From Actinomycetota bacterium (GTDB lineage Bacteria; Actinomycetota; Acidimicrobiia; Spongiisociales; UBA11373): DNA of 12,386 nucleotides. The notes beneath the pieces were generated by a model, which saw only the letters and a list, made by a program, of their open reading frames with translations, was not told the origin of the DNA and made no database searches. Numbering within the stretch: the stretch's first letter is position 1; each line of letters begins with the position of its first letter. A program made the translations under genes and the position numbers. The DNA is taken from contig DNGH01000225.1 in NCBI GenBank assembly GCA_003486285.1, forward strand, positions 414 through 12,799. The letters are read 5' to 3'. Positions 1 through 6,541 of this stretch are shown in pieces.

Positions 1-2
1 CC

Positions 3-314
3 CGCCGCGCCCGCCGCACCGCGGAACTGATGGCGGCCGCGGCCGGGTGGAAGCACGCGATCCACACCTTGGATCGCCTCTACCACGGCGGCGTCGCCGA
101 CCTCCTCGCCGCACTGGCCGCGGCGGACGGCGACCCGGTCGTGGCATTCGGGCACGAGCCGGTCTGGTCCGCCACCATCGCCACCATCGTCGGTGGGGGC
201 GGCCTGGTGATGGTGACCGCGGCGGCGGCCTGTGTCGAGGGCGAGGCCGAGACCGGGGGCGGGGTGCTGCGATGGCTGATCGCCCCGGTGGCGCTCGGCG
301 GCGGGCCTTCGTGA
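3..314 (+). CDS. SixA-like histidine phosphatase (C-terminal part, 5' end outside window)
   Basis: Seen: an open frame runs in from the window edge and encodes about 103 residues. Near its start it has an ARRTAEL segment, matching the 'SP..RA..TAEL' stretch after the active site of SixA-type phosphohistidine phosphatases. Further on is the second catalytic histidine in a GHEP motif (His codon at 153-155). The tail, with G-x-LRWLIAP, matches the usual SixA ending (GSLRWLLPP). The N-terminal RHG motif would lie upstream of the window. Family knowledge: SixA-like members of the histidine phosphatase superfamily remove phosphate from phosphohistidine, or act on small substrates. The internal ATG at 30 is not the true start, because conserved sequence continues upstream of it. 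The stop codon overlaps the GTG of the following MFS gene, so the two are probably one transcript. The family is fairly sure; the substrate is unknown. Confidence 0.75.
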   Translation, partial: RRARRTAELMAAAAGWKHAIHTLDRLYHGGVADLLAALAAADGDPVVAFGHEPVWSATIATIVGGGGLVMVTAAAACVEGEAETGGGVLRWLIAPVALGGGPS

Positions 315-1459
315 GCCTGCGCGGCAGCATCGCCTTTCTCACCGGCACCCGGCTGGTGGTCAACACCGGCCATCGATTCGTGTTCCCCTTCCTCCCGGCG
401 ATCTCGCGCGGCCTGGGGATCTCCCTGGAGCAATCCGGGCTGCTGCTCTCGGCACGATCGCTGTCGTTCGTCGCCACCCCACTGGTGGTGGGCACGGTGG
501 GGCGCGGCGAGCGCCGGGCCCGCCTGATCGTGTTCGGGCTGGCACTGCTGGCGGTCGGCGCCGCGATCACCGCGGCCACCGGAGCCGTGGCCGGGGCGCT
601 GGTCGGTTTCATCCTGCTCGGGATGGGCAAGCCCACCTTCGACGCCGCCGCCCAGGCCTACGTCGCCGATCGGGCCCCGTTCGAACGACGCGCCCGGTAC
701 CTGTCGGTCCTCGAGCTCACCTGGGCCGGTGGCATGCTCGTCGGCGCACCGGTGACCGGATGGCTGATCGCGGAGTGGGGATGGCGCGCCCCGTTCTGGT
801 CGATCTCGGCGCTGTTCGTCGTCGCCGCCATCGCGGCTCCCCGAGTCCTCGATGCCGACGATGCCGGGGACGCGGCCACCACGGTGCCACTCCGCCCGGA
901 CCGCCCGATGCTGGCCCTGCTCGGCACCGGGCTGCTCTTCTCGTTCGCCGCCGAGAACACGTTCGTCGTCTTCGGAGCCTGGCTCGAGGACGGGTTCGCG
1001 CTCTCCCTGGCGGGACTCGGCCTGGCGGCGACTGCGATCGCAGTGGCCGAGCTGGCCGGCGAAGGTTCGGTGCTGCTGTTTGCGGATCGGATCGGCCCCC
1101 GCCGCATGGTGATCGCGGGGCTTGCGGCCTCGGTGGCCGGTTACCTCGCCCTGACCGTGGCCGCCGACACCCTCGGCGGCGGGCTGATCGTCCTTGCGTT
1201 CACCTTCATCGCATTCGAGATCACGATCGTGGCGACGCTGCCCCTGGCCACCGAGGCGGCACCGGGTGCCCGGAGTCGCTTCCTCGCCTGGCTGATGGTG
1301 GCCCTGGGGGTGGGCCGGGCCCTCGGCGACGCCATCGGGCCGCCCCTCTACAAGGGGAGCGGCGTCGCCGCCAACGGTGCGGTCTCGGCGGGGGCGGCGT
1401 TCCTGGCGCTGGCGATGCTGCTCGTGGGTCTGTCCGGATCCGCCCGGCAGTTGCGCTAG
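311..1459 (+). CDS. MFS transporter, 12 TM
   Basis: Seen: a 382-aa hydrophobic protein with about twelve membrane segments in two halves. The halves are separated by a charged loop rich in Asp, Ala and Arg at about residues 180-200. The loop after TM2 (about 64-71, GRGERRAR) and the loop after TM8 (about 259-266, DRIGPRRM) are the basic MFS inter-helix loops. The GTG at 311 was chosen because it overlaps the stop of the SixA-like gene as GTGA, and because the transmembrane protein begins just there. The frame stays open upstream to 47, but that part is an Arg/Gly-rich shadow of the phosphatase gene. Family knowledge: major facilitator superfamily secondary transporters move small solutes or drugs across the inner membrane. 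The substrate cannot be read from the sequence. The stop TAG shares CTAG with the stop of the convergent nucleoside hydrolase. Confidence 0.85.
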   Translation: MSLRGSIAFLTGTRLVVNTGHRFVFPFLPAISRGLGISLEQSGLLLSARSLSFVATPLVVGTVGRGERRARLIVFGLALLAVGAAITAATGAVAGALVGFILLGMGKPTFDAAAQAYVADRAPFERRARYLSVLELTWAGGMLVGAPVTGWLIAEWGWRAPFWSISALFVVAAIAAPRVLDADDAGDAATTVPLRPDRPMLALLGTGLLFSFAAENTFVVFGAWLEDGFALSLAGLGLAATAIAVAELAGEGSVLLFADRIGPRRMVIAGLAASVAGYLALTVAADTLGGGLIVLAFTFIAFEITIVATLPLATEAAPGARSRFLAWLMVALGVGRALGDAIGPPLYKGSGVAANGAVSAGAAFLALAMLLVGLSGSARQLR

Positions 1460-2394
1460 AGCCGAGAGAGGCGATCCACGAGGAGATCGAAGAACCCGTC
1501 GGCGTCGATGCTGCCCATCCAGCGGGCGTTGCGGGGCCGACTCGTCATCCCCCACCAGTCCACCACCGTCATCCCCATGGTCAGCTCCGATTCGACCTCG
1601 ACCGCGACATTCACCTGTCGGCCCCCGAAGAGGTCGGGGCGCAACAGATAGGCGATCACACACGGATCGTGCAGCGGTCCGCCCTCCATCCCGTACTTCT
1701 CGACGTCGTAGCGCTCGTAGAAGGCGAGCATGCCATGCACCGCGGTCCCGAGGCGGGTGCCCATTTGGGCGAACCGATCGAGATGGCGGGGCAGCATCAG
1801 CGCCCGATGGGTGACGTCGAGCGGCATGACCGTCAGGGGTGCGCCGCAACGGAACACCAGATCGGCCGCCTGAGGGTCGACGTAGATGTTGAACTCGGCG
1901 GCGGGGGTGGTGTTGCCTCCCTCGAAGAATCCGCCTCCCATGAGGACTATCTCGGCGAGGCGCGGGGCGATCTCCGGAGCCTTGGCCAGGGCGGTGCCGA
2001 TGTTGGTGAGCGGCCCCAGCGGACAGAGGGTGATGGAGCCCGGCTCATGTGACATGACCAGTTCGATGATGCGGTCGACCGCATGCCCGGGCGCCAACGA
2101 GGTGACCGGGTCCGGGAGATCGGCTCCGTCCAGGCCGGTCTTGCCGTGCACGTACTCGGCGGTGATGAGAGGGCGGACCATGGGGCGGTCGCACCCGGCA
2201 TAGACCGGCACCTCGGGGCGCCCGGCCAATTCGACCATCTTCAGCGAGTTGACGGTGGTGAGAGACAGGGGCACGTTGCCGGCCACCGCGGTTATCGCCA
2301 GCACCTCGAGATCATCGGGAGCGGCCAGGGCGAGAAGGATGGCTGCGGCGTCGTCCTGCCCCGGGTCGGTGTCGATGATGATCTTGCGGGCCAC
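1456..2394 (-). CDS. Inosine-uridine preferring nucleoside hydrolase family protein
   Basis: Seen: 312 aa, the normal family length. The N-terminal calcium-binding motif DTDPGQDDA (residues 8-16) is intact, with Asp8, Asp10, Asp14 and Asp15. It is followed by Asn40, HGKTGLDG (83-90), GPLTNIG (127-133), the MGGG stretch (152-155), EFNIYVDPQAA (167-177) with the substrate-contacting Asn169, and PLHDP (240-244) carrying His242 and the metal ligand Asp243. Family knowledge: these enzymes hydrolyse the N-glycosidic bond of ribonucleosides to ribose and base in purine and pyrimidine salvage. The base preference is not readable here. The start is GTG at 2394, preceded by a GGAGG five bases upstream. 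A TAGCCT -10 candidate lies about 28 bp ahead of the start. The gene is divergent from the hydroxyproline dehydratase gene (75 bp apart) and convergent with the MFS gene. Confidence 0.92.
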   Translation of the reverse strand: MARKIIIDTDPGQDDAAAILLALAAPDDLEVLAITAVAGNVPLSLTTVNSLKMVELAGRPEVPVYAGCDRPMVRPLITAEYVHGKTGLDGADLPDPVTSLAPGHAVDRIIELVMSHEPGSITLCPLGPLTNIGTALAKAPEIAPRLAEIVLMGGGFFEGGNTTPAAEFNIYVDPQAADLVFRCGAPLTVMPLDVTHRALMLPRHLDRFAQMGTRLGTAVHGMLAFYERYDVEKYGMEGGPLHDPCVIAYLLRPDLFGGRQVNVAVEVESELTMGMTVVDWWGMTSRPRNARWMGSIDADGFFDLLVDRLSRL

Positions 2395-2421
2395 CCTCGC
2401 CTCCGGTGCGTCCGTCGATTC

Positions 2422-2427
2422 AGGCTA
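2422..2427 (-). promoter_or_regulatory. -10 candidate (TAGCCT) of the nucleoside hydrolase gene
   Basis: TAGCCT on the minus strand fits the actinobacterial TANNNT -10. It would give a start of transcription near 2415 and a leader of about 20 nt that includes the GGAGG ribosome site. No convincing -35 is visible. Confidence 0.4.
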
Positions 2428-2446
2428 GCCCCGGCGCCCAGGGGCT
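2427..2446. promoter_or_regulatory. Inverted repeat between divergent promoters (possible operator)
   Basis: AGCCCC (2427-2432) and GGGGCT (2441-2446) form a perfect 6-bp inverted repeat with an 8-nt spacer. It sits between the two divergent -10 candidates, abutting the TAGCCT box. It could be an operator serving both the nucleoside hydrolase and the dehydratase gene. Short GC-rich repeats arise easily by chance in this base composition. Confidence 0.25.
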
Positions 2447-2457
2447 CCGGCCGTTCG

Positions 2458-2463
2458 TACACT
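2458..2463 (+). promoter_or_regulatory. -10 candidate (TACACT), leaderless start of the dehydratase gene
   Basis: TACACT ends exactly 6 nt before the ATG at 2470 and there is no Shine-Dalgarno sequence. Transcription would start at or within a base of the A of ATG, as in the leaderless mRNAs common in actinobacteria. Confidence 0.5.
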
Positions 2464-2469
2464 CGCCCG

Positions 2470-3474
2470 ATGCCGACCCTCACGCTGCGCACCGTGGAGA
2501 TGCACACCGGAGGCGAACCGGTGCGCATCGTCGTCGACGGCTATCCCGCAGTGGCGGGCGCGACGATCCTGGAGAAGCGTCGCTACGTCACCGAGCACCT
2601 CGACCACCTGCGCCGGCTGCTGATGTTCGAGCCGCGCGGTCACGCCGACATGTACGGCGTGATCCCGGTGGCACCCGACTTCCCGGGCGCGGATCTGGCG
2701 GTGCTCTTCATGCACAACGCCGGCTACTCCACGATGTGTGGACATGCCACCATCGCGGTGGGACGGTGGGCCATCGAATCCGGGCTGATCCCGGCCCGGG
2801 AGCCCGTGACCGAGTTCACCCTGCAGGTGCCCGCCGGGCCGGTCCGGATCTCCGCCACGGTCCACCGGGGCGGGGTGGGCCGGGTCGCCTTTCAGAGCGT
2901 TCCCGCCTTCGTGGCGCACGCGGGAGCGAGGGTGCCCGTGCCCGGATACGGGGACATCACCCTGGATGTCGCCTACGGCGGGGCCTTCTACGCGTTTGCC
3001 GATGCCGCCGCCTACGGATTGCGTCTGCCGGGGAGCCCGGTCGCCGACCTCGTCGCCGCGGCGTGGGCGACGACCGGCGCCGTCCGGGCTGCCCTACCCC
3101 TGTCGCATCCCGATGGCCCGGACCTCGAATTCCTCTACGGCACGATCCTCACCGACGGCGACGACGCCTGGTCCGAGCGGCCGACGGCCAACGTGTGCGT
3201 GTTCGCCGACCGTCAGGTCGATCGCTCGCCCACCGGATCCGGCGTCACGGCTCGCATCGCCATCCAGCATGCCGCCGGCCTCATCCCCCTCGGGGTCGAA
3301 CGCAGCTTTGCGAGCATCGTCGGTTCCAGCTTCACCGGCAAGGCCGTCGCCACGACCCAGATCGGAGGTCGCCCGGCGGTGATCGTCGAGGTCGCCGGGC
3401 AGGCGCACTACACCGGTGAATCCGTCTTCACCGTCGAAGACGACGACCCGCTCCCCGGGTTCCTGTTGCGCTAG
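2470..3474 (+). CDS. Proline racemase family; probable trans-3-hydroxy-L-proline dehydratase
   Basis: Seen: 334 aa, normal for the family. The first catalytic residue is Cys90 in MCGHATIAVGR, and the second is Thr255 in DRSPTGSG. Family knowledge: proline racemases and 4-hydroxyproline 2-epimerases have Cys at both positions (SPCGTG). A Cys/Thr pair marks trans-3-hydroxy-L-proline dehydratase (EC 4.2.1.77), which removes water to give pyrroline-2-carboxylate, later reduced to proline. The ATG at 2470 was chosen because homology begins at once (TLRTVEMHTGGEP, the usual family N-terminus) and a TACACT box lies 6 nt ahead. The open frame upstream to 2083 is antisense to the nucleoside hydrolase. 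No pyrroline-2-carboxylate reductase is visible in the window. The family is near certain; the reaction rests on the Thr. Confidence 0.9.
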   Translation: MPTLTLRTVEMHTGGEPVRIVVDGYPAVAGATILEKRRYVTEHLDHLRRLLMFEPRGHADMYGVIPVAPDFPGADLAVLFMHNAGYSTMCGHATIAVGRWAIESGLIPAREPVTEFTLQVPAGPVRISATVHRGGVGRVAFQSVPAFVAHAGARVPVPGYGDITLDVAYGGAFYAFADAAAYGLRLPGSPVADLVAAAWATTGAVRAALPLSHPDGPDLEFLYGTILTDGDDAWSERPTANVCVFADRQVDRSPTGSGVTARIAIQHAAGLIPLGVERSFASIVGSSFTGKAVATTQIGGRPAVIVEVAGQAHYTGESVFTVEDDDPLPGFLLR

Positions 3475-3492
3475 CCGGGCTGGTGCGGGCGA

Positions 3493-3522
3493 TTGCCCTC
3501 CACGGCGAGGGCCGGGTAGGGT
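3493..3522 (+). promoter_or_regulatory. Promoter candidate of the MscS gene
   Basis: TTGCCC (3493-3498) and TAGGGT (3517-3522) are 18 nt apart and fit -35 and -10 boxes. Transcription would begin near 3529, about 12 nt before the ATG at 3541. The short leader contains only a weak GGAA purine stretch. Confidence 0.45.
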
Positions 3523-3531
3523 CGGCCCTCG
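3506..3531. promoter_or_regulatory. 9-bp inverted repeat enclosing the -10 box upstream of mscS-like gene
   Basis: CGAGGGCCG (3506-3514) and CGGCCCTCG (3523-3531) form a perfect 9-bp inverted repeat. Its 8-nt spacer contains the TAGGGT -10 candidate. The left arm can alternatively pair with GCCCTC at 3495-3500, so two hairpins compete. It may be an operator placed over the promoter. Alternatively it may be the terminator of the preceding dehydratase gene, which stops at 3474; no T tract follows. Confidence 0.4.
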
Positions 3532-3540
3532 GCCACGGAA

Positions 3541-4611
3541 ATGAGAGCGATGCCCAACTTCCAGACCGATCCGGCTTCGGCGTGCGGCGACGCCCCGAGC
3601 CTGATCTGCCGTTGGGTGTCCGACCTCACCGGCAACGACGAGCTCGCCGACCTGATCGACTGGTTGGTGGCGCGACCGATCACGGTGCTCTTCGTGTTCG
3701 GCATCGCCTTCGTGGCGAACCACCTCCTGCGCCGCGCCATACGCAGACTGGTGGCCCGTCTCGCCTCGCAGCAAGACGCCAAGGCCGACCCGCGGCGCAT
3801 CGCCGGCCTGCGCGCCAAGGCGCGGGAGAAGGCAGCGGTGCTGCAGATGCAGGCCGAGCGCTCCAAGCAGCGAGCCGAGTCGCTCGGTGCGGTGCTGCGC
3901 TCGGTCACCTCCTTTGGCGTCTATTCGCTCGCCGTGGCGATCTCCTTGGGCGAGTTCGGGGTCAACCTGGGGCCGCTGGTCGCCGGAGCCGGGATCCTCG
4001 GAGTGGCGATCGGATTCGGCGCCCAGACCCTGGTGCGGGACTTCCTCTCCGGTGTCTTCATGCTCGTCGAGGATCAATACGGCGTCGGGGACGTGGTCGA
4101 CGTCGGTGACGCCACCGGAATGGTCGAGGCCGTGAACCTCCGGACCACGCGCCTACGTGACGTCCACGGGACGGTCTGGCACGTCCCCAATGGCGAAATC
4201 CGGCGAGTGGGCAACAAGAGCCAGCAGTGGGCCCGCGCCGTCATCGACGTGGGTGTCGCCTACGGGACGGATCTGGAGCGTGCCGCCGCAGTGCTCAAGG
4301 AGGTACTCGACTCGGTCTGGCATGACGCCCTCGAGAGCGCCACGGTGCTCGAGGAACCCGAGATCTGGGGAATCGAGTCATTCGGCGACTCGGCGATCAC
4401 CATCAGGGCGGTGCTCAAGGTCGATCCTGGAGAGCAGTGGGCCGCAGCCCGCGAGGTGCGCAAGCGGCTCAAGCCCGCGTTCGACCGGGCCGGCATCGAA
4501 TTCCCGTTCCCGCAGCGCACCATCTGGATTCGCGATGCCGCCCCGGACGCCGCCGCGGTCGAGCCGGCCACACCCCGCTTCGAGTCACGCGGCGAGCCGA
4601 CCGAAGACTGA
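3541..4611 (+). CDS. Mechanosensitive ion channel, MscS family
   Basis: Seen: 356 aa. TM1 is at about 46-62. A basic, coiled-coil-like stretch rich in Arg, Lys, Gln and Ala runs over about 63-115. TM2 is at about 118-138. The pore helix TM3 is at about 144-168 and is rich in Gly and Ala (LVAGAGILGVAIGFGAQ), followed by VRDFLSGVFMLVEDQ. The beta domain then follows, with GDVVDVGDATGMVEAVNLRT and the signature VPNGEI (215-220). A C-terminal alpha/beta domain runs to about 330 and a loose tail ends the protein. Family knowledge: MscS channels open under membrane tension and release solutes at hypo-osmotic shock. The start at 3541 (MRAM) could instead be the ATG at 3550; both fit. A TAGGGT box lies 18 nt upstream of 3541. 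The next gene begins 16 nt after the stop but has its own -10. Confidence 0.92.
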   Translation: MRAMPNFQTDPASACGDAPSLICRWVSDLTGNDELADLIDWLVARPITVLFVFGIAFVANHLLRRAIRRLVARLASQQDAKADPRRIAGLRAKAREKAAVLQMQAERSKQRAESLGAVLRSVTSFGVYSLAVAISLGEFGVNLGPLVAGAGILGVAIGFGAQTLVRDFLSGVFMLVEDQYGVGDVVDVGDATGMVEAVNLRTTRLRDVHGTVWHVPNGEIRRVGNKSQQWARAVIDVGVAYGTDLERAAAVLKEVLDSVWHDALESATVLEEPEIWGIESFGDSAITIRAVLKVDPGEQWAAAREVRKRLKPAFDRAGIEFPFPQRTIWIRDAAPDAAAVEPATPRFESRGEPTED

Positions 4612-4615
4612 GGTC

Positions 4616-4621
4616 TAGGCT
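4616..4621 (+). promoter_or_regulatory. -10 candidate (TAGGCT), leaderless start of the 5'-nucleotidase gene
   Basis: TAGGCT ends exactly 6 nt before the ATG at 4628, and no ribosome site lies between. Spacing is the same as at the dehydratase gene. The box lies only 4 nt after the MscS stop codon, so the gene may be transcribed both by readthrough and from its own leaderless promoter. Confidence 0.5.
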
Positions 4622-4627
4622 CGGCCC

Positions 4628-6055
4628 ATGTCAGTGCCTGTCATTTCGCCGCCACCCGCAGAGCGGCGCATCTACAACAACCGCACCCTCAACCTGCGGT
4701 CGATCCGGGCCATCGGCTACGACATGGACTACACCCTGATCCACTACCGCGTCGACGAGTGGGAGACCCGGGCCTTCCTCAACGCCCGCGAGCGCCTCGT
4801 CGCCCGCGGCTGGCCGGTGGCCGATCTGGACTTCGACCCGGATTCGGTGATCCGCGGCCTCACCATCGACCTGGAGAAGGGCAACCTGGTCAAGCCGACT
4901 CGGTTCGGGTACGTGATTCGTGCGGCCCACGGCACCGAGTTCCTCGAATTCGACAAGCTGCGCAACACCTATCACGGCGTCACCGTGGATCTCTCCGACC
5001 GCCGCTGGGTGTTCCTCAACACGCTGTTCTCCCTGTCGGAGGCGGCCCTCTACTCGGGACTCGTGGATCGGTTCGACGCCGGGGTCCTGCCGGAGGTACG
5101 CAGCTACGCCGAGTTGTACGGGATCGTCAGCACCACCCTCGACGAGGCGCACATGCAGGGGCAACTCAAGGCCGAGATCCTGGCCGACCCCAAGCGCTTC
5201 ATCGTGTCCGATCCGGAGATGCCCCTGGCGCTGCTCGATCAGCGCCACGCCGGCAAGAAGGTGATCCTGATCACCAACTCGGAGTGGGAGTACACCGAGA
5301 AGATGATGCGATTCGCCTTCGATCGGTATCTCCCCGGGGAGCTGACCTGGCGCAACCTTTTCGACATCATCATCGTGTCGGCCGCCAAGCCCGAGTTCTT
5401 CACCGCCCGCCGCCCGCTGTATCGGGTGGTCGATGAGGGACTCGGGTTGATGCGTCCCCACCTCGGGGGTCTCGATGCCGGGATCGTCTACGTCGGCGGC
5501 AGCGCCGGCCAGCTCGAACACCACCTCGGTGTGTCCGGTGACGAGATCCTCTACGTCGGCGACCACCTGTACTCCGACGTGTCGGTGAGCAAGGCCCTGC
5601 TGCGTTGGCGCACCGCCCTGGTGCTGCGCGAGTTGGAGTCCGAGATCGCGGCGACCGAGGCGTTTCGGCCGAAGGAGGAGAAGCTGCGGGCTCTGATGGA
5701 TCGCAAGGCCGCCCTGGAGCGAGAGATGGCCGCCCTGCGCCTCTCCCGCCAGCGCGCCCACGGCGGATACGCCGATGCGGCGGTTCCGCCCGATGTCGCC
5801 GACCGCCGCATCGACGAGTTGCGAGGCGAGATCGCCTCGGTCGACGAGGAGATCACACCGCTCGCCATCGAGTCCGGAGTCCTGCGCAACAAGGCCTGGG
5901 GGCCGCTGATGCGCTCCGGCAACGACAAGAGCCTGTTCGCGCGCCAGGTGGAACGCTACGCCGACGTCTACACGTCGCGAGCCTCGAACTTCCTGGCCGC
6001 GACTCCGTATGCCTACCTGCGTGCCGATCGCGGCAACCTCCCTCACGACAGCTGA
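4628..6055 (+). CDS. HAD-family purine 5'-nucleotidase-like protein (NT5C2 type)
   Basis: Seen: 475 aa. HAD motif I is YDMDYTL (31-37) with nucleophile Asp32 and acid/base Asp34. Motif II is LITNS (214-218). Motif III is the lysine in SAAKPEFF (Lys254). Motif IV is LYVGDHLYSDV (308-318) with Asp312 and Asp317. The long cap between motifs I and II, with VNL-type and NTLFSLSEA segments, matches the HAD-IG 5'-nucleotidase family that includes eukaryotic cytosolic IMP/GMP nucleotidase. Residues about 336-412 are highly charged and probably form a helical hairpin or coiled coil. Family knowledge: members dephosphorylate purine nucleoside monophosphates. The substrate here is inferred. The nucleoside hydrolase upstream could act on the nucleosides released, though the two genes are not one operon. 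The stop lies one base from the stop of the convergent small gene. Confidence 0.88.
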   Translation: MSVPVISPPPAERRIYNNRTLNLRSIRAIGYDMDYTLIHYRVDEWETRAFLNARERLVARGWPVADLDFDPDSVIRGLTIDLEKGNLVKPTRFGYVIRAAHGTEFLEFDKLRNTYHGVTVDLSDRRWVFLNTLFSLSEAALYSGLVDRFDAGVLPEVRSYAELYGIVSTTLDEAHMQGQLKAEILADPKRFIVSDPEMPLALLDQRHAGKKVILITNSEWEYTEKMMRFAFDRYLPGELTWRNLFDIIIVSAAKPEFFTARRPLYRVVDEGLGLMRPHLGGLDAGIVYVGGSAGQLEHHLGVSGDEILYVGDHLYSDVSVSKALLRWRTALVLRELESEIAATEAFRPKEEKLRALMDRKAALEREMAALRLSRQRAHGGYADAAVPPDVADRRIDELRGEIASVDEEITPLAIESGVLRNKAWGPLMRSGNDKSLFARQVERYADVYTSRASNFLAATPYAYLRADRGNLPHDS

Positions 6056-6056
6056 G

Positions 6057-6254
6057 TCACGACCGGGCCATCCCCGGATCCACGAAGTCGAGGCGCACCG
6101 AGGCAACCGGGGCGGCCGCATTCGCCCCGTCCAGTCGAGCCTCCACGCTGTAGGCATCCAGTTCCAGTTCGATGCCGCTGCGGCGCAACGCCTCGGCCCC
6201 GGCGGCGGCACCGGAGACGATCCCGGCGATCAGCGAGCGCAGTGTCTCCTCCAT
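6057..6254 (-). CDS. Hypothetical 65-aa protein
   Basis: Seen: the ATG at 6254 is preceded by a strong AGGAGGG, one of the best ribosome sites in the window, which is the main reason to call the gene. The protein begins with a probable amphipathic helix (about 1-27, EETLRSLIAGIVSGAAAGAE). Two strand-like segments follow (GIELELDAYSVEARL at about 27-41, VASVRLDFVDP at about 51-61). It has no cysteine, no signal peptide and no motif I recognise. A weak promoter candidate is TTGCGA (6308-6313) with TACCGC (6285-6290), 17 nt apart on the minus strand. The frame is open further upstream to 6569, but that extension runs through the repeat region and reads as low-complexity Arg/Gly/Pro, so it is not coding. 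The gene converges on the nucleotidase gene with one base between stops. The function is unknown. Confidence 0.6.
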   Translation of the reverse strand: MEETLRSLIAGIVSGAAAGAEALRRSGIELELDAYSVEARLDGANAAAPVASVRLDFVDPGMARS

Positions 6255-6330
6255 GGGTCTCCCTCCTACCCGATGGCACACGATGCGGTAGCGCTGTCTC
6301 GTCAGCGTCGCAACGCTGTGGACCCCGCAC

Positions 6331-6429
6331 CCCCGCCTTGCGCTCACTTTGCCGCCGAGGAGACGGCCCGGAGAACGTCCCCGGCAGGGATCGCGGCTCA
6401 TCCCACCGCAAATGAGCGCAAGGTCGGGG
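6331..6429. repeat. Imperfect inverted repeat, arms of about 22 bp, 55-nt centre
   Basis: The left arm (6331-6352) and right arm (6408-6429) are inverted copies. The core CCTTGCGCTCA (6336-6346) is matched exactly by TGAGCGCAAGG (6413-6423). It is flanked outward by CCCCG/CGGGG and inward by TTTGC/GCAAA, with a single unpaired base at each step. The layout is like a small non-coding palindromic element (REP- or MITE-like). No transposase or target duplication is evident. Confidence 0.5.
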
Positions 6430-6434
6430 CCAGG

Positions 6435-6478
6435 TGCCGGGTACCGGGTGTGCCGGGTGCCGGGTCCCAGGTGCCGGG
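6435..6478 (+). repeat. Degenerate heptanucleotide tandem array (TGCCGGG)
   Basis: Six 7-bp units follow one another: TGCCGGG, TACCGGG, then a 2-nt insertion, then TGCCGGG, TGCCGGG, TCCCAGG and TGCCGGG. Four of the six are identical. The array is intergenic and begins six bases after the inverted repeat ends. Confidence 0.7.
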
Positions 6479-6495
6479 CGCTTTCAGCCGGTCTG

Positions 6496-6516
6496 GCTGA
6501 CCGCTGACCGCTGACC
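6496..6516 (+). repeat. Heptanucleotide tandem array (GCTGACC x3)
   Basis: Three perfect copies of GCTGACC lie head to tail. The unit contains CTGACC, close to a -35 consensus. The middle copy (6504-6509) is 18 nt from the TAACCT -10 candidate of the aminotransferase gene. Confidence 0.75.
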
Positions 6517-6533
6517 GCTCCGCGCGGTAACCT
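6504..6533 (+). promoter_or_regulatory. Promoter candidate of the aminotransferase gene, -35 inside tandem repeat
   Basis: CTGACC (6504-6509) and TAACCT (6528-6533) are separated by 18 nt. The -10 ends 8 nt before the ATG at 6542, and there is no Shine-Dalgarno, so the transcript would be leaderless or nearly so. The -35 lies within the GCTGACC array. Confidence 0.45.
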
Positions 6534-6541
6534 CCTCCGCC

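Noticed and set aside
80..1849. 589-codon open frame on the minus strand
   Set aside because: It is antisense to the MFS and nucleoside hydrolase genes, reads as low-complexity Arg/Gly/Asp, and is typical of long shadow frames in high-GC DNA.
4631..6211. 526-codon open frame on the minus strand
   Set aside because: It is a mirror of the 5'-nucleotidase gene, which has all four HAD motifs; the antisense product is compositionally biased.
6331..6429. Insertion sequence remnant
   Set aside because: The inverted arms exist, but the centre encodes nothing transposase-like and no target duplication is seen.
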